Assembly (NCBI RefSeq): GCF_026559675.1
Contig: NZ_CP092891.1
Coordinates: forward strand, 62,001 to 126,000
DNA: 64,000 nt
Reading direction: 5' to 3'
DNA from: Microbacterium oxydans
GTDB taxonomy: Bacteria > Actinomycetota > Actinomycetes > Actinomycetales > Microbacteriaceae
The notes under the pieces were generated by a model. It made no database searches. It saw nothing but the letters and a program-made list of their open reading frames with translations, and was not told where the DNA came from. Of the stretch, positions 1 through 7,255 are shown one piece after another (position 1 is the first letter of the stretch; every line of letters begins with the position of its first letter). A program made the translations under genes and the position numbers.

Positions 1-273
1 GCGGCCATCATCGACGAGCAGGCCCTGATGACCGTGCTGCGCGAGCACCGGATCGCCGGCGCCGGATTCGACGTCTTCTACGAGGAGCCGCTCCCCCGCG
101 ACCACGAGCTGTTCACCTTCGACGACGTCACGATGACGCCGCACATCGCGGGGGCATCCGACGACGTCATCGTCGAGCACTCGCGCATCGCCGCCGCCGC
201 TCTGCGCGCCTGGCTCGCCGGTCAGCGGGTCCCCGGCACCGCGAACGAGAAGGCGCTCGCCGCCGCGGGCTAG
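1..273 (+). CDS. D-isomer-specific 2-hydroxyacid dehydrogenase, C-terminal part
   Basis: The frame is open from the first base and stops at 271-273, so only about 90 C-terminal residues are present. The segment AGAGFDVFYEEPLP followed by TPHIAGAS is the conserved C-terminal region of NAD-dependent 2-hydroxyacid dehydrogenases (phosphoglycerate/glyoxylate/hydroxypyruvate reductase type). The His of TPHIAG is the family's general acid. The substrate cannot be told from this part. It converges on the SorC-type regulator, with a hairpin between them, and probably belongs to the same sugar or sugar-acid catabolic region as the genes to the right (inference). Confidence 0.85.
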   Translation, partial: AAIIDEQALMTVLREHRIAGAGFDVFYEEPLPRDHELFTFDDVTMTPHIAGASDDVIVEHSRIAAAALRAWLAGQRVPGTANEKALAAAG

Positions 274-288
274 GACGTCCTCCGGGAG

Positions 289-318
289 GCGGATCGCGCG
301 CGCCGGCGCGCGGTCCGC
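289..318. terminator. Bidirectional hairpin terminator
   Basis: Arms GCGGATCGCGCGC (289-301) and GCGCGCGGTCCGC (306-318) pair at 12 of 13 positions around a 4-base loop. It lies between two convergent genes. It has no T-run, as is common for actinobacterial terminators. Confidence 0.65.
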
Positions 319-330
319 TCCCGCGTGCCG

Positions 331-1251
331 TCAGCTGAGCAGGGCGGTGACGGTGTTCGAGTCGGTGACGAGCATGTTGACCATGCCGCTGGCGAGGGCC
401 GCCCGCACCGCCTCCACCTTCGCCGCGCCCGCGGCGATCGCCAGGCGGTGCGGGATGGCGCGGAGCTGGTCGAGGTCGAGTCCGACGACGCGTGCATCGA
501 GCTCTCCGCGCACCGGAGCTCCGGAGGCGTCGAAGAACCGACCCCCGATGTCGCCGATCGCGCCGGCTTCGAGGAGTGCGGTGCGCTCGTTCTCGCTCAG
601 CGACCCGAACAGGAGTCCGCGGGTGTCGTGGGTGCTGCCGATGCCCGCGATCAGAGTGGTCGCCTCCGCGGCGCGCGCCAGCACATCGCGCACGCCCGGA
701 TCGGCGTAGGCGCTCTCGGCGGCCTGCGGTGTCGCGGCGACGAGCGGGGCCGGCAGGTGGAACGCCGAGCCGTCCGTCCGCTGTGCGAGCGCGATGGTCA
801 GCTCGTGCGGGTTGGCGCCGTGGGCGAGTCCGCTGCTCGACCCGGTGAGCGGCACGAAACGGGCGCCCAGCGCGCGGGCCGGGAACGCCTCCACCACGGC
901 GGCCACCGCGGTGGAGAGACCCATCGCGACGGTGGTGTCCTTCTCGATGACGCTCGCGAGCGCCTCGGCGCCCACCGTGGCCATCGCCCTCGACGCCTTC
1001 GCGGGGTCGTCGACGCTCGGGGCGATCCAAGCCTGACGCAGCCCGAAGCGGTTGAGGAGGGCCTGCTCCTCGGCGGCGAAGAGCGATTCCTCCACGTGCA
1101 CGATGATCTCGACCATGCCGGAGTCGCGGGCCTCGGCGAGGAGCCTCGTCACCCGGACACGGGACAGACCGAGCGCGTCGGCGATTTCCTGGTGCGTGAG
1201 CCCCAGCTCGTAGTACATGCGCGCCACGCGACCCATCAGCATGCTGAACAT
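331..1251 (-). CDS. SorC/DeoR-type sugar-binding transcriptional regulator
   Basis: The N-terminus has a helix-turn-helix with the family pattern RVARMYYELGLTHQEIA, then GLSRVRVTRLL. The rest (about residues 60-305) is a SorC-type sugar-phosphate-binding domain that senses a catabolic intermediate. The product is about 306 residues, usual for the family. Start choice is uncertain. ATG at 1251 has GGGAGG directly against it; ATG at 1242 has the same GGGAGG 9 bases upstream; a TTG at 1296 would add 15 residues that the family lacks. It is divergent from the MFS/aldolase/dehydrogenase genes and is their likely regulator (inference from position). The family is certain; the inducer is unknown. 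Confidence 0.88.
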   Translation of the reverse strand: MFSMLMGRVARMYYELGLTHQEIADALGLSRVRVTRLLAEARDSGMVEIIVHVEESLFAAEEQALLNRFGLRQAWIAPSVDDPAKASRAMATVGAEALASVIEKDTTVAMGLSTAVAAVVEAFPARALGARFVPLTGSSSGLAHGANPHELTIALAQRTDGSAFHLPAPLVAATPQAAESAYADPGVRDVLARAAEATTLIAGIGSTHDTRGLLFGSLSENERTALLEAGAIGDIGGRFFDASGAPVRGELDARVVGLDLDQLRAIPHRLAIAAGAAKVEAVRAALASGMVNMLVTDSNTVTALLS

Positions 1252-1289
1252 CCTCCCATGCCGCCTCGTCCGGCCGCCGTCCGCCCTGC

Positions 1290-1357
1290 TTGACAATTGC
1301 GCGACTCATGCCCAAGATGGCCATGGGCATTCGTTCACGTCGCTGCACAAATGTACA
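1290..1357 (+). promoter_or_regulatory. Divergent promoter/operator region for SorC regulator and MFS gene
   Basis: TTGACA (1290-1295) and CAAGAT (1313-1318), 17 bases apart, could form a promoter toward the MFS gene. The -10 box is weak. A perfect inverted repeat ATGCCCA (1308-1314) / TGGGCAT (1324-1330) overlaps the -10 and expected start site. A second imperfect palindrome TGCACAAATGTACA lies at 1344-1357. Both are candidate operators for the SorC-type protein. Confidence 0.45.
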
Positions 1358-1399
1358 CCACTACCCCGAAATCTCTACGCGCTCAACGAGGAGACACCC

Positions 1400-2695
1400 A
1401 TGGTCACCCCCGCAACACCTCCCGTCGAAGGACGTTTCGCGCGCCTTCTCAGTTCGCAGGGCATCTCCCGCCCCATCGCCTGGGGCTTCGTCGCCCTGAC
1501 GATCTTCATGATCGGAGACGGCATCGAGGCCGGCTTCCTCTCCCCGTACCTCGACGAGCGCGGGTTCGACGGCAGCCAGATCGCCCTGCTGTGGTCGGTG
1601 TACGGCATCGTCGTCGCGGTCGCCGCCTGGCTGAGCGGTGCGCTCGCCGAGGCGTGGGGCCCCAAGCGCGTCATGATGCTCGGCTTCGGCATCTGGGTCG
1701 TCTTCGAGGTGCTCTTCCTCGTCTTCGGCGTGATGGGCGGCAACTTCGAGATCATGCTCCTCGCCTTCGGCATCCGCGGGCTCGGCTACCCGATGTTCGC
1801 CTACGGATTCCTGGTGTGGGTCACGATCGACACCGACGAGAACGTGATGGGTCGCGCCGTCGGCTGGTACTGGTTCTTCTCCACGCTTGGCCTCGGCGTG
1901 CTCAGCTCCTACTTTGCCGGCGCGGTCATCCCGATCATCGGAGAGCTGGCCACGCTGTGGATGGCGCTCGCGTTCGTGGTGGTCGGCGGACTGATGGTCC
2001 TGGTGCTGCTGCGCAACCCGGTCACGAAGAAGGTAACCGTCGCGAACAGCGTCAAGGGCGTCGTCAGCTCCCTCACCATCGTCGCGACCAACCCGAAGGT
2101 CGGCGTCGGCGGCGTGGTCCGCATCATCAACACCCTCTCCTTCTACGCGTTCGTCGTCTTCCTCACCACGTACATGGTCCGTGACGTGGGCTTCGACCTC
2201 GCCCAGTGGCAGATCATCTGGGGCACGATGCTCGCCGCGAACGTCGCCGCGAACCTCCTCTCCGGCTACCTCGCCGACTGGATCGGCCGCGTCAACGTCG
2301 TGGCCTGGGCCGGCGGCATTGGCTGCTTCGTCACCGTCCTCGCGCTCTTCTACGTCCCCACGCTGATCGGTCCGAACTTCTGGATCACGATCGCGATCGC
2401 CATCGTCTACGGCCTCGCGCTGGGCATGTTCGTGCCGCTGTCCGCGATCGTCCCGCTGCTCGCACCGAAGAACAAGGCCGCCGCGGTCGCGATCCTGAAC
2501 CTCGGCGCCGGCCTCAGCCAGTTCATCGGCCCGGTCATCGCCGGTCTCGCCGCACCCGTCGGCATCGAGGGCACGGTCTGGATCATCGCCTCGCTCTACC
2601 TGGTCGGCTTCGCCCTGACGTTCCTGCTGAAGGCGCCGAAGGACGCGGGTGACGTCGTGACGGCGAACCCCGCTCCGTCCGCCGTCAGCGCCTGA
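1400..2695 (+). CDS. MFS transporter, polyol permease (RbtT/DalT/CsbX-like) family
   Basis: A 431-residue polytopic membrane protein with the 12-helix pattern of the major facilitator superfamily. The first helix region, FMIGDGIEAGFLSPYL, resembles the ribitol/arabinitol permease group. Expected role is proton-coupled uptake of a polyol or sugar acid into the cytoplasm. ATG at 1400 follows AACGAGGAG at a normal distance; the frame is open further upstream, but that part overlaps the promoter region. The aldolase gene follows after 33 bases and the aldehyde dehydrogenase after that, so the three probably form one operon. Family confidence is good; substrate is unknown. Confidence 0.85.
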   Translation: MVTPATPPVEGRFARLLSSQGISRPIAWGFVALTIFMIGDGIEAGFLSPYLDERGFDGSQIALLWSVYGIVVAVAAWLSGALAEAWGPKRVMMLGFGIWVVFEVLFLVFGVMGGNFEIMLLAFGIRGLGYPMFAYGFLVWVTIDTDENVMGRAVGWYWFFSTLGLGVLSSYFAGAVIPIIGELATLWMALAFVVVGGLMVLVLLRNPVTKKVTVANSVKGVVSSLTIVATNPKVGVGGVVRIINTLSFYAFVVFLTTYMVRDVGFDLAQWQIIWGTMLAANVAANLLSGYLADWIGRVNVVAWAGGIGCFVTVLALFYVPTLIGPNFWITIAIAIVYGLALGMFVPLSAIVPLLAPKNKAAAVAILNLGAGLSQFIGPVIAGLAAPVGIEGTVWIIASLYLVGFALTFLLKAPKDAGDVVTANPAPSAVSA

Positions 2696-2728
2696 CATCC
2701 CCTCACCCCACCCCGAAAAGGAGTCGCC

Positions 2729-3355
2729 ATGACCACGCGTGTGGAATCCCTCGTCGAAGAACTGATGGCCGTCGGCGCCGACATCGTCGCCCGCGGACTC
2801 GCCCTCGCCTCCGGAGGCAACATCTCCGCCCGCATCGACGAGGACACTTTCGTGGTCACCGGCTCCGGCACCTGGCTCGACAGGCTCACGCCCGAGGACT
2901 TCTCGGTCATGAGCCTGTCGGGCGAGGTCATCAGCGGCTCCGCGAGCCCCTCCAGCGAGTGGAAGCTGCACCAGCGCAGCTATGCGACCCGCGCCGACGT
3001 GAACGCGGTGGTGCACGTGCACCCCCAGCACGCCGTGCTGCTCAACGCGCTCGGACACGACGTGCGCCTGATCACGCTCGACCATGCGTACTACGTCCGC
3101 TCGGTCGGGACCACGCCGTACTACCCGAACGGCTCCGACGAGCTCGCCGACTCCGCCGCGGAGCAGGCCGCGCATCACGACTGCATCATCATGGGCCACC
3201 ACGGCTGCTCCGCACTGGGCGACTCGGTGAGCATGGCGTTCCGTCGGGCGCTCAACCTCGAAGAGGCCGCCACCGCGACCTACCGCGCCCTCCTCCTCGG
3301 CGACACCGAGACCGCCTTCCCCGCCGAGGCGCTCGCCACCCTGCACCACGCCTGA
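2729..3355 (+). CDS. Class II aldolase/adducin family protein
   Basis: A 208-residue protein of the fuculose-phosphate/ribulose-phosphate-epimerase-like aldolase fold. Visible features are GGNIS near residues 29-33 (phosphate-binding loop), Glu77 in SSEWKLH (catalytic acid position), the zinc pair His96/His98 in VVHVHP, and His158 in GHHGC as third metal ligand. Members cleave or decarboxylate phosphorylated sugars (L-fuculose-1-phosphate, 3-oxo-tetronate-4-phosphate and similar). AAAAGGAG precedes the ATG. It lies between the MFS importer and an aldehyde dehydrogenase, so it may release an aldehyde that the next enzyme oxidises (inference). No kinase gene is visible nearby. Confidence 0.85.
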   Translation: MTTRVESLVEELMAVGADIVARGLALASGGNISARIDEDTFVVTGSGTWLDRLTPEDFSVMSLSGEVISGSASPSSEWKLHQRSYATRADVNAVVHVHPQHAVLLNALGHDVRLITLDHAYYVRSVGTTPYYPNGSDELADSAAEQAAHHDCIIMGHHGCSALGDSVSMAFRRALNLEEAATATYRALLLGDTETAFPAEALATLHHA

Positions 3356-3368
3356 ACAAGGAGCTGTG

Positions 3369-4892
3369 ATGACGACCGCCCCCACGCACATCACCATCGA
3401 TCCCGACATCAGCGAGGCGACCAAGCGCTTCCTCGCCCAGCCGCCACGGCTGCTCATCGACGGCGAGCTCGTCGAGGCGCACTCCGGTCGCACCATCGAC
3501 ATCGTCGACCCGGGCACGGGTGCGGTCATCGCCCGTTCGGCAGCCGCGGACGCGGTGGACGCCGACCGCGCGGTGCAGGCCGCCCGCCGCGCCTTCGCCC
3601 CCGACGCGCCCTGGCGACGCATGAGCGCCCTCGACCGCGGCCGGATCATCCTGCGGCTCGCCCGCCTCCTGGAGGAGCGCGCCGACGAGTTCGTCGAGCT
3701 CGAGGTGCTCGACGGGGGCAAGCTCAAGGGGGCGGCGGCATCCGTCGATCTGCCCCTCGCGATCAACCACTTCGAGTACTTCGGCGGATGGCCGTCGAAG
3801 ATCGAGGGCAACACGATCCCTGTGTCGATCACCGACGCGATGGTGCGCACCGAGCGCGTTCCGGTCGGCGTCGTGGCCCAGATCGTGCCGTGGAACTACC
3901 CGCTCCTCATGGGTGTGTGGAAGATCGCGCCGGCACTCGCCGCCGGCTGCACCATCGTCATGAAGCCCGCGGAGAACACGCCGCTCTCGCTCCTGCGCCT
4001 GGGCCAGCTCGCGCTCGAGGCGGGCATGCCGAAGGGCGTGCTGAACATCCTCACCGGTTACGGCGCCGAGGCCGGCGAGGCACTCGTCGACCACCCCGAC
4101 GTCGACAAGGTCGCCTTCACCGGCTCCACCGCGGTCGGCACCCGCATCGCCCAGCGCGCGGCCCCCATGGTCAAGCGCGTGACGCTCGAGCTCGGCGGCA
4201 AGAGCCCGAACATCATCTTCGACGACAGCCCCGTCGAGGAGGCCGCGGCGGCCGCGGCCAGCGCGATCTTCTTCAACGCGGGCCAGGCCTGCGCCGCCGG
4301 GTCGCGCCTCTACGTGCAGAAGCGCTCGTACGACGACGTCGTGGGCCGCCTGGCCGACATCGCCTCGTCCATGACGGTCGGCCACGGCTTCGACCCGTCC
4401 GCGCAGATCGGTCCGGTCATCTCCACCCGTCAGCACGAGCGGGTGCTCGGCTACATCGACGGCGCCCAGGAGCAGGGCGCGACGGTCGCCGCCGGCGGGT
4501 CCGCGTTCCCCGATGCCGCGATCCCGGGCGGGTACTACATCCGCCCCACGGTCCTGACGGATGTGGACGACACCTTCGCCGCCGTGCGGGAGGAGATCTT
4601 CGGACCCGTCGTCGTGGCGCAGCCGTTCGACGACATCGATGAGATCGCCCGCCGTGCGAACGACTCCCCCTACGGTCTCGCGGCGGGCATCTGGACGCGC
4701 GACATCACGAAGGCGAACCGCCTGGCCGGGCTCCTGCAGGCGGGCACGGTCTACATCAACATGTACGGCGCGACCGATGCGGCGGCTCCGTTCGGCGGGT
4801 TCAAGATGTCGGGCTACGGCCGCGACATGGGCCATGCCAACCTGGAGTCGTACCTGGAGACGCGCACCGTCTGGACGAACCTCGGGCACTGA
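3369..4892 (+). CDS. NAD(P)-dependent aldehyde dehydrogenase
   Basis: A 507-residue member of the aldehyde dehydrogenase superfamily with all catalytic parts: Asn176 in PWNYP, Lys199 for cofactor binding, Glu274 in VTLELGGK (general base) and Cys308 in GQACAAGSR (nucleophile). It oxidises an aldehyde to the acid with NAD(P). ATG at 3369 is 5 bases after AAGGAG; a GTG at 3366 is possible. It starts 13 bases after the aldolase stop, so it is in the same operon, and a strong hairpin follows. The operon context suggests oxidation of a small aldehyde from sugar breakdown, such as lactaldehyde or glycolaldehyde; this is a guess. Confidence 0.92.
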   Translation: MTTAPTHITIDPDISEATKRFLAQPPRLLIDGELVEAHSGRTIDIVDPGTGAVIARSAAADAVDADRAVQAARRAFAPDAPWRRMSALDRGRIILRLARLLEERADEFVELEVLDGGKLKGAAASVDLPLAINHFEYFGGWPSKIEGNTIPVSITDAMVRTERVPVGVVAQIVPWNYPLLMGVWKIAPALAAGCTIVMKPAENTPLSLLRLGQLALEAGMPKGVLNILTGYGAEAGEALVDHPDVDKVAFTGSTAVGTRIAQRAAPMVKRVTLELGGKSPNIIFDDSPVEEAAAAAASAIFFNAGQACAAGSRLYVQKRSYDDVVGRLADIASSMTVGHGFDPSAQIGPVISTRQHERVLGYIDGAQEQGATVAAGGSAFPDAAIPGGYYIRPTVLTDVDDTFAAVREEIFGPVVVAQPFDDIDEIARRANDSPYGLAAGIWTRDITKANRLAGLLQAGTVYINMYGATDAAAPFGGFKMSGYGRDMGHANLESYLETRTVWTNLGH

Positions 4893-4901
4893 CCCCGCCT
4901 C

Positions 4902-4928
4902 GACCCGCCGGGCTCGACCCGGCGGGTC
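4902..4928 (+). terminator. Hairpin terminator after aldehyde dehydrogenase
   Basis: Perfect 11-base arms GACCCGCCGGG and CCCGGCGGGTC around the loop CTCGA, 9 bases after the stop codon of the aldehyde dehydrogenase. Confidence 0.75.
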
Positions 4929-5024
4929 TTCGACCTGCGGTGTGCGACCGCGTTCTGGCGTGGCTCGGCGGCGTCTGCGAGGGTGGATCGCAGGATCTGA
5001 CCCCGACCGACGGAGCGATGAGTG

Positions 5025-5663
5025 ATGAGTGGACCGGAATCGCCGGCGATCGCGGTGGAAGGTGCTGCGCCCCGCTGGTCGCGCTGGTGGCTGGCATCCG
5101 GGTCGCTCTTCCTCGTCTCCGCCCTCCTCGCCGTCTTCCGCAGCCTTCCCGGTGCGCTCGACGGCGGAGCGCTCAGCCTGCTCGCGACGACGACGACCGC
5201 GGCGTTCAGCCTCGCGCTCGCCAGTGCGGGAATCGCCGCAGCCCGTCGGCAGGATGCGCTGCGGCTGTCGAGGGGCACGGTCGTCGCACTGTTCCTCCTC
5301 GCGATCTGGGTCTTCGTGGGTCAGCCGCTCCTGACCGCGGTGTTCGACGTCACCTCCGCCGCACCGCTCTTCGTGGACCCGCTCGTGAAGCTGGGTCTGA
5401 GCGGAGTGGTGGTCGCCGGAGTGCTGCGCAGCCCGATGCCCACGCCGTGGCGCTACATCCCCGCCATCGCTCTCGCCGCCGTGGTGGCGGGCTCCCTGAT
5501 GGAGTTCGCGGCGCTGTCGGGGAGCATGTCGGAGATGAACACGATGTTCCTCGTCTCCAACATCGTGCTCCTCGTCCGCATCCTCGCCGCGGGGGCCCTG
5601 GGCGCTGTCGCGCTGCGGGCGGCGCGTTCCCGCTCGAGCTCCGTCGTCGTGTTCGGCGGATGA
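5025..5663 (+). CDS. Hypothetical membrane protein
   Basis: A 212-residue protein with about five hydrophobic segments (near residues 20-40, 50-70, 85-105, 115-160 and 175-200) and no soluble domain. I do not recognise the family. ATG at 5025 follows CGGAG by 9 bases; a GTG three bases earlier is equally possible. It is a single gene, 23 bases from the convergent small operon on the other strand, with nothing in the context to suggest a function. Confidence 0.65.
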   Translation: MSGPESPAIAVEGAAPRWSRWWLASGSLFLVSALLAVFRSLPGALDGGALSLLATTTTAAFSLALASAGIAAARRQDALRLSRGTVVALFLLAIWVFVGQPLLTAVFDVTSAAPLFVDPLVKLGLSGVVVAGVLRSPMPTPWRYIPAIALAAVVAGSLMEFAALSGSMSEMNTMFLVSNIVLLVRILAAGALGAVALRAARSRSSSVVVFGG

Positions 5664-5687
5664 CCGGAGCGGGCGCGCCGGCCGTCC

Positions 5688-5990
5688 TCAGGCGATCGTG
5701 ACGTAACCGCTCGACGAGTCGTCCTCCACGAGGACATAGGAGAGGACGTCGTCCGCGTGTGACGGCACCTGGCGCCACACGCGCTCGCGGCCCTCGGCGG
5801 CGTAGTCGAGCACGATCCACTCGGGCGCCGTCCCTTCGCGCCGGGCGACCACGTAGGACGTGCATCCGAGGCCGCCGGATCCGAGCCGGGCGACGAACTC
5901 ATCGGCAGCCACCCGAGGCGGCGGTGTGAGGGACAGCTCGGCGGATCGGATCCGCAGGGTCACGTCCCCGCGCGCCTCCCGCCTCTTCAT
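5688..5990 (-). CDS. Small hypothetical protein, second gene of two-gene operon
   Basis: A 100-residue soluble protein with no signal peptide or membrane segment and no family I recognise. It is acidic near the C-terminus (VLVEDDSSSGY). Its ATG at 5990 overlaps the stop of the upstream gene by 4 bases (ATGA), a sign of translational coupling. A much longer open frame runs upstream but overlaps the first gene entirely, so the ATG inside the ATGA overlap is the sensible start. Together with its partner it could be any small two-component module; I claim no function. Confidence 0.6.
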   Translation of the reverse strand: MKRREARGDVTLRIRSAELSLTPPPRVAADEFVARLGSGGLGCTSYVVARREGTAPEWIVLDYAAEGRERVWRQVPSHADDVLSYVLVEDDSSSGYVTIA

Positions 5991-6253
5991 GCGGATCTCC
6001 CGGCGCGGACGCCGAGCTCGCTGGTGCTCTGCAGCCCGTGGGCGTCGAGGTACGCACGGATCACGTCGTGGACGAGGCGGATCTGCGCCTCGTTCCCCAT
6101 GGCCGCCTGCATCGCGCCCATGGACGGTGCCGGCTTGCCGTCGACGCGTTCGAGCGCTTCCCAGACGATGTCCTCGCGCGAGCCGCGGCCCATCGAGTGC
6201 GGCATCGAGCTGAACACCGGGCTGGGCTTCCAGCCGGATCGGGTCTCCTCCAT
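5987..6253 (-). CDS. Small hypothetical protein, first gene of two-gene operon
   Basis: An 88-residue protein, Met-rich in its centre (PSMGAMQAAMGN), with helical segments around residues 27-35 and 53-70. I recognise no family. ATG at 6253 has AGAGGA 8 bases upstream, a good ribosome-binding site. It is the promoter-proximal gene of the pair. The promoter about 200 bases upstream carries a perfect AT-rich palindrome, so the pair is probably repressed or induced as a unit. Conservation is unknown to me. Confidence 0.6.
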   Translation of the reverse strand: MEETRSGWKPSPVFSSMPHSMGRGSREDIVWEALERVDGKPAPSMGAMQAAMGNEAQIRLVHDVIRAYLDAHGLQSTSELGVRAGRSA

Positions 6254-6449
6254 CAGCGATTCCTCTCTTCTCTCGCCGGTGGCAGTCGGATGCGGGGTGC
6301 ACACGATCCTGCGCGATGGCGCGCAGAACACCGCTCTGGGGCGACAAGCCCCCGATGAACGGCGCGCCATCTGCCGGCCGGATGCCTCCCGTGCGGATGC
6401 CGTCTGCGACGAGCGGGGGAGGGATGATCCGGCCGTCCGGTTCCCTCCG

Positions 6450-6485
6450 ACCGTACCACGTTATTTTGAGTCATTCAAAATAACG
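6450..6485 (-). promoter_or_regulatory. Promoter with perfect palindromic operator for small operon
   Basis: Perfect inverted repeat: CGTTATTTTGA (6459-6469), 5-base spacer, TCAAAATAACG (6475-6485). It is strikingly AT-rich for this genome. On the minus strand TTGAAT (6478-6473) and TACGGT (6455-6450) are 17 bases apart and could be -35 and -10 boxes, so a repressor on the palindrome would cover the -35 box and spacer. About 290 bases (6254-6545) here hold no other gene. Confidence 0.55.
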
Positions 6486-6506
6486 GGCGAGTGGATGGCG
6501 CGGAGA

Positions 6507-6533
6507 AGGCCCGGCCCTCCAGGAGCCGGGCCT
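6507..6533 (-). terminator. Hairpin terminator after isochorismatase gene
   Basis: Perfect 9-base arms AGGCCCGGC (6507-6515) and GCCGGGCCT (6525-6533) with a 9-base loop, 12 bases past the stop codon of the minus-strand isochorismatase-family gene. Confidence 0.65.
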
Positions 6534-6545
6534 CGTGCGGCGACG

Positions 6546-7139
6546 TCAGGAGAGGTCGGCGGCGGTCGGGACGACGGTGGCGTAGAGGTCGGCGATGCCC
6601 GCGAGGGCCGCGCGATGCAGCTGCTCGGCCGGCACGTCGCCGGCGACGGAGGGGAGCGCTCGCGTCGCGGTGGCCGCGGCGACGACGGTGGGTCGGTTGC
6701 CGCGGAGGAACGCGCCCTCCGTCGTGTACGTCACGCACATGTGGGTCATGAATCCGGCGATGACGACGTCCTCGTGCCCGGCCGCGTCGACCAGGTCGCC
6801 GAGCTCGGTGCCGACGAAGGAGTTCGGCGCCTTCTTGACGACCACCGCTTCCCCGTCGACCGGTGCGACGCGCTCATGGATCGCACCGATGTCCTCGCGG
6901 ATGTCGTACGCCGATCCGGCACCGCCGTCGTGCTGCACGTGGATCACGGTCGCGCCGGCCGTGCGGGCTCGCGTGAGGAGGTCGGCGGCGGCGTTGAGCG
7001 CAGCGTCCCACCCCTCGAGCTCCATCTCGCCCCGGGTGTACGTGTTCTGGAAGTCGACGAGCACGACGGTCGAGGCCGTGAGCGTCGCGGGGGTGTCGAC
7101 GACGCCGCTGAGCGTGCGGAGTGTGGCTGAGGTGGTCAT
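6546..7139 (-). CDS. Isochorismatase-family cysteine hydrolase
   Basis: A 197-residue protein with the family's catalytic triad: Asp29 in VDFQN, Lys102/103 in VVKKAPNSF and Cys135 in THMCVTYT. Members hydrolyse isochorismate, nicotinamide, ureidoacrylate or N-carbamoyl compounds through the cysteine. ATG at 7139 has AGAGGA 8 bases upstream; the in-frame extension upstream covers the intergenic operator and is unlikely to be coding. It is divergent from a GlxA-like regulator across a 116-base gap with an inverted repeat, an arrangement in which the regulator usually controls the hydrolase. The exact substrate is unknown. Confidence 0.88.
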   Translation of the reverse strand: MTTSATLRTLSGVVDTPATLTASTVVLVDFQNTYTRGEMELEGWDAALNAAADLLTRARTAGATVIHVQHDGGAGSAYDIREDIGAIHERVAPVDGEAVVVKKAPNSFVGTELGDLVDAAGHEDVVIAGFMTHMCVTYTTEGAFLRGNRPTVVAAATATRALPSVAGDVPAEQLHRAALAGIADLYATVVPTAADLS

Positions 7140-7177
7140 TCCGGGTGTCCTCTCTCGGGGGTCGTCAGTAGTCTGGT

Positions 7178-7213
7178 TGACCCGAAGACATCTGAACAGG
7201 TGGTTTCGGGTCA
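7178..7213. promoter_or_regulatory. Inverted-repeat operator candidate between hydrolase and GlxA-like gene
   Basis: Perfect 9-base arms TGACCCGAA (7178-7186) and TTCGGGTCA (7205-7213), 18 bases apart (27 bases centre to centre), in the gap between the divergent genes. This is likely the binding site of the AraC-type protein encoded at 7256. Confidence 0.5.
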
Positions 7214-7255
7214 CGACCCGTCGAGATCGGCTCGGAGGGTCAGGAAGGAAGGCGC

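Noticed and set aside
1361-3850. Very long open frame on the minus strand opposite the MFS, aldolase and dehydrogenase genes
   Set aside because: It lies antisense to three clear genes, its translation is low-complexity (Arg/Asp/Glu/Gly-rich), and long antisense open frames are expected at this GC content.
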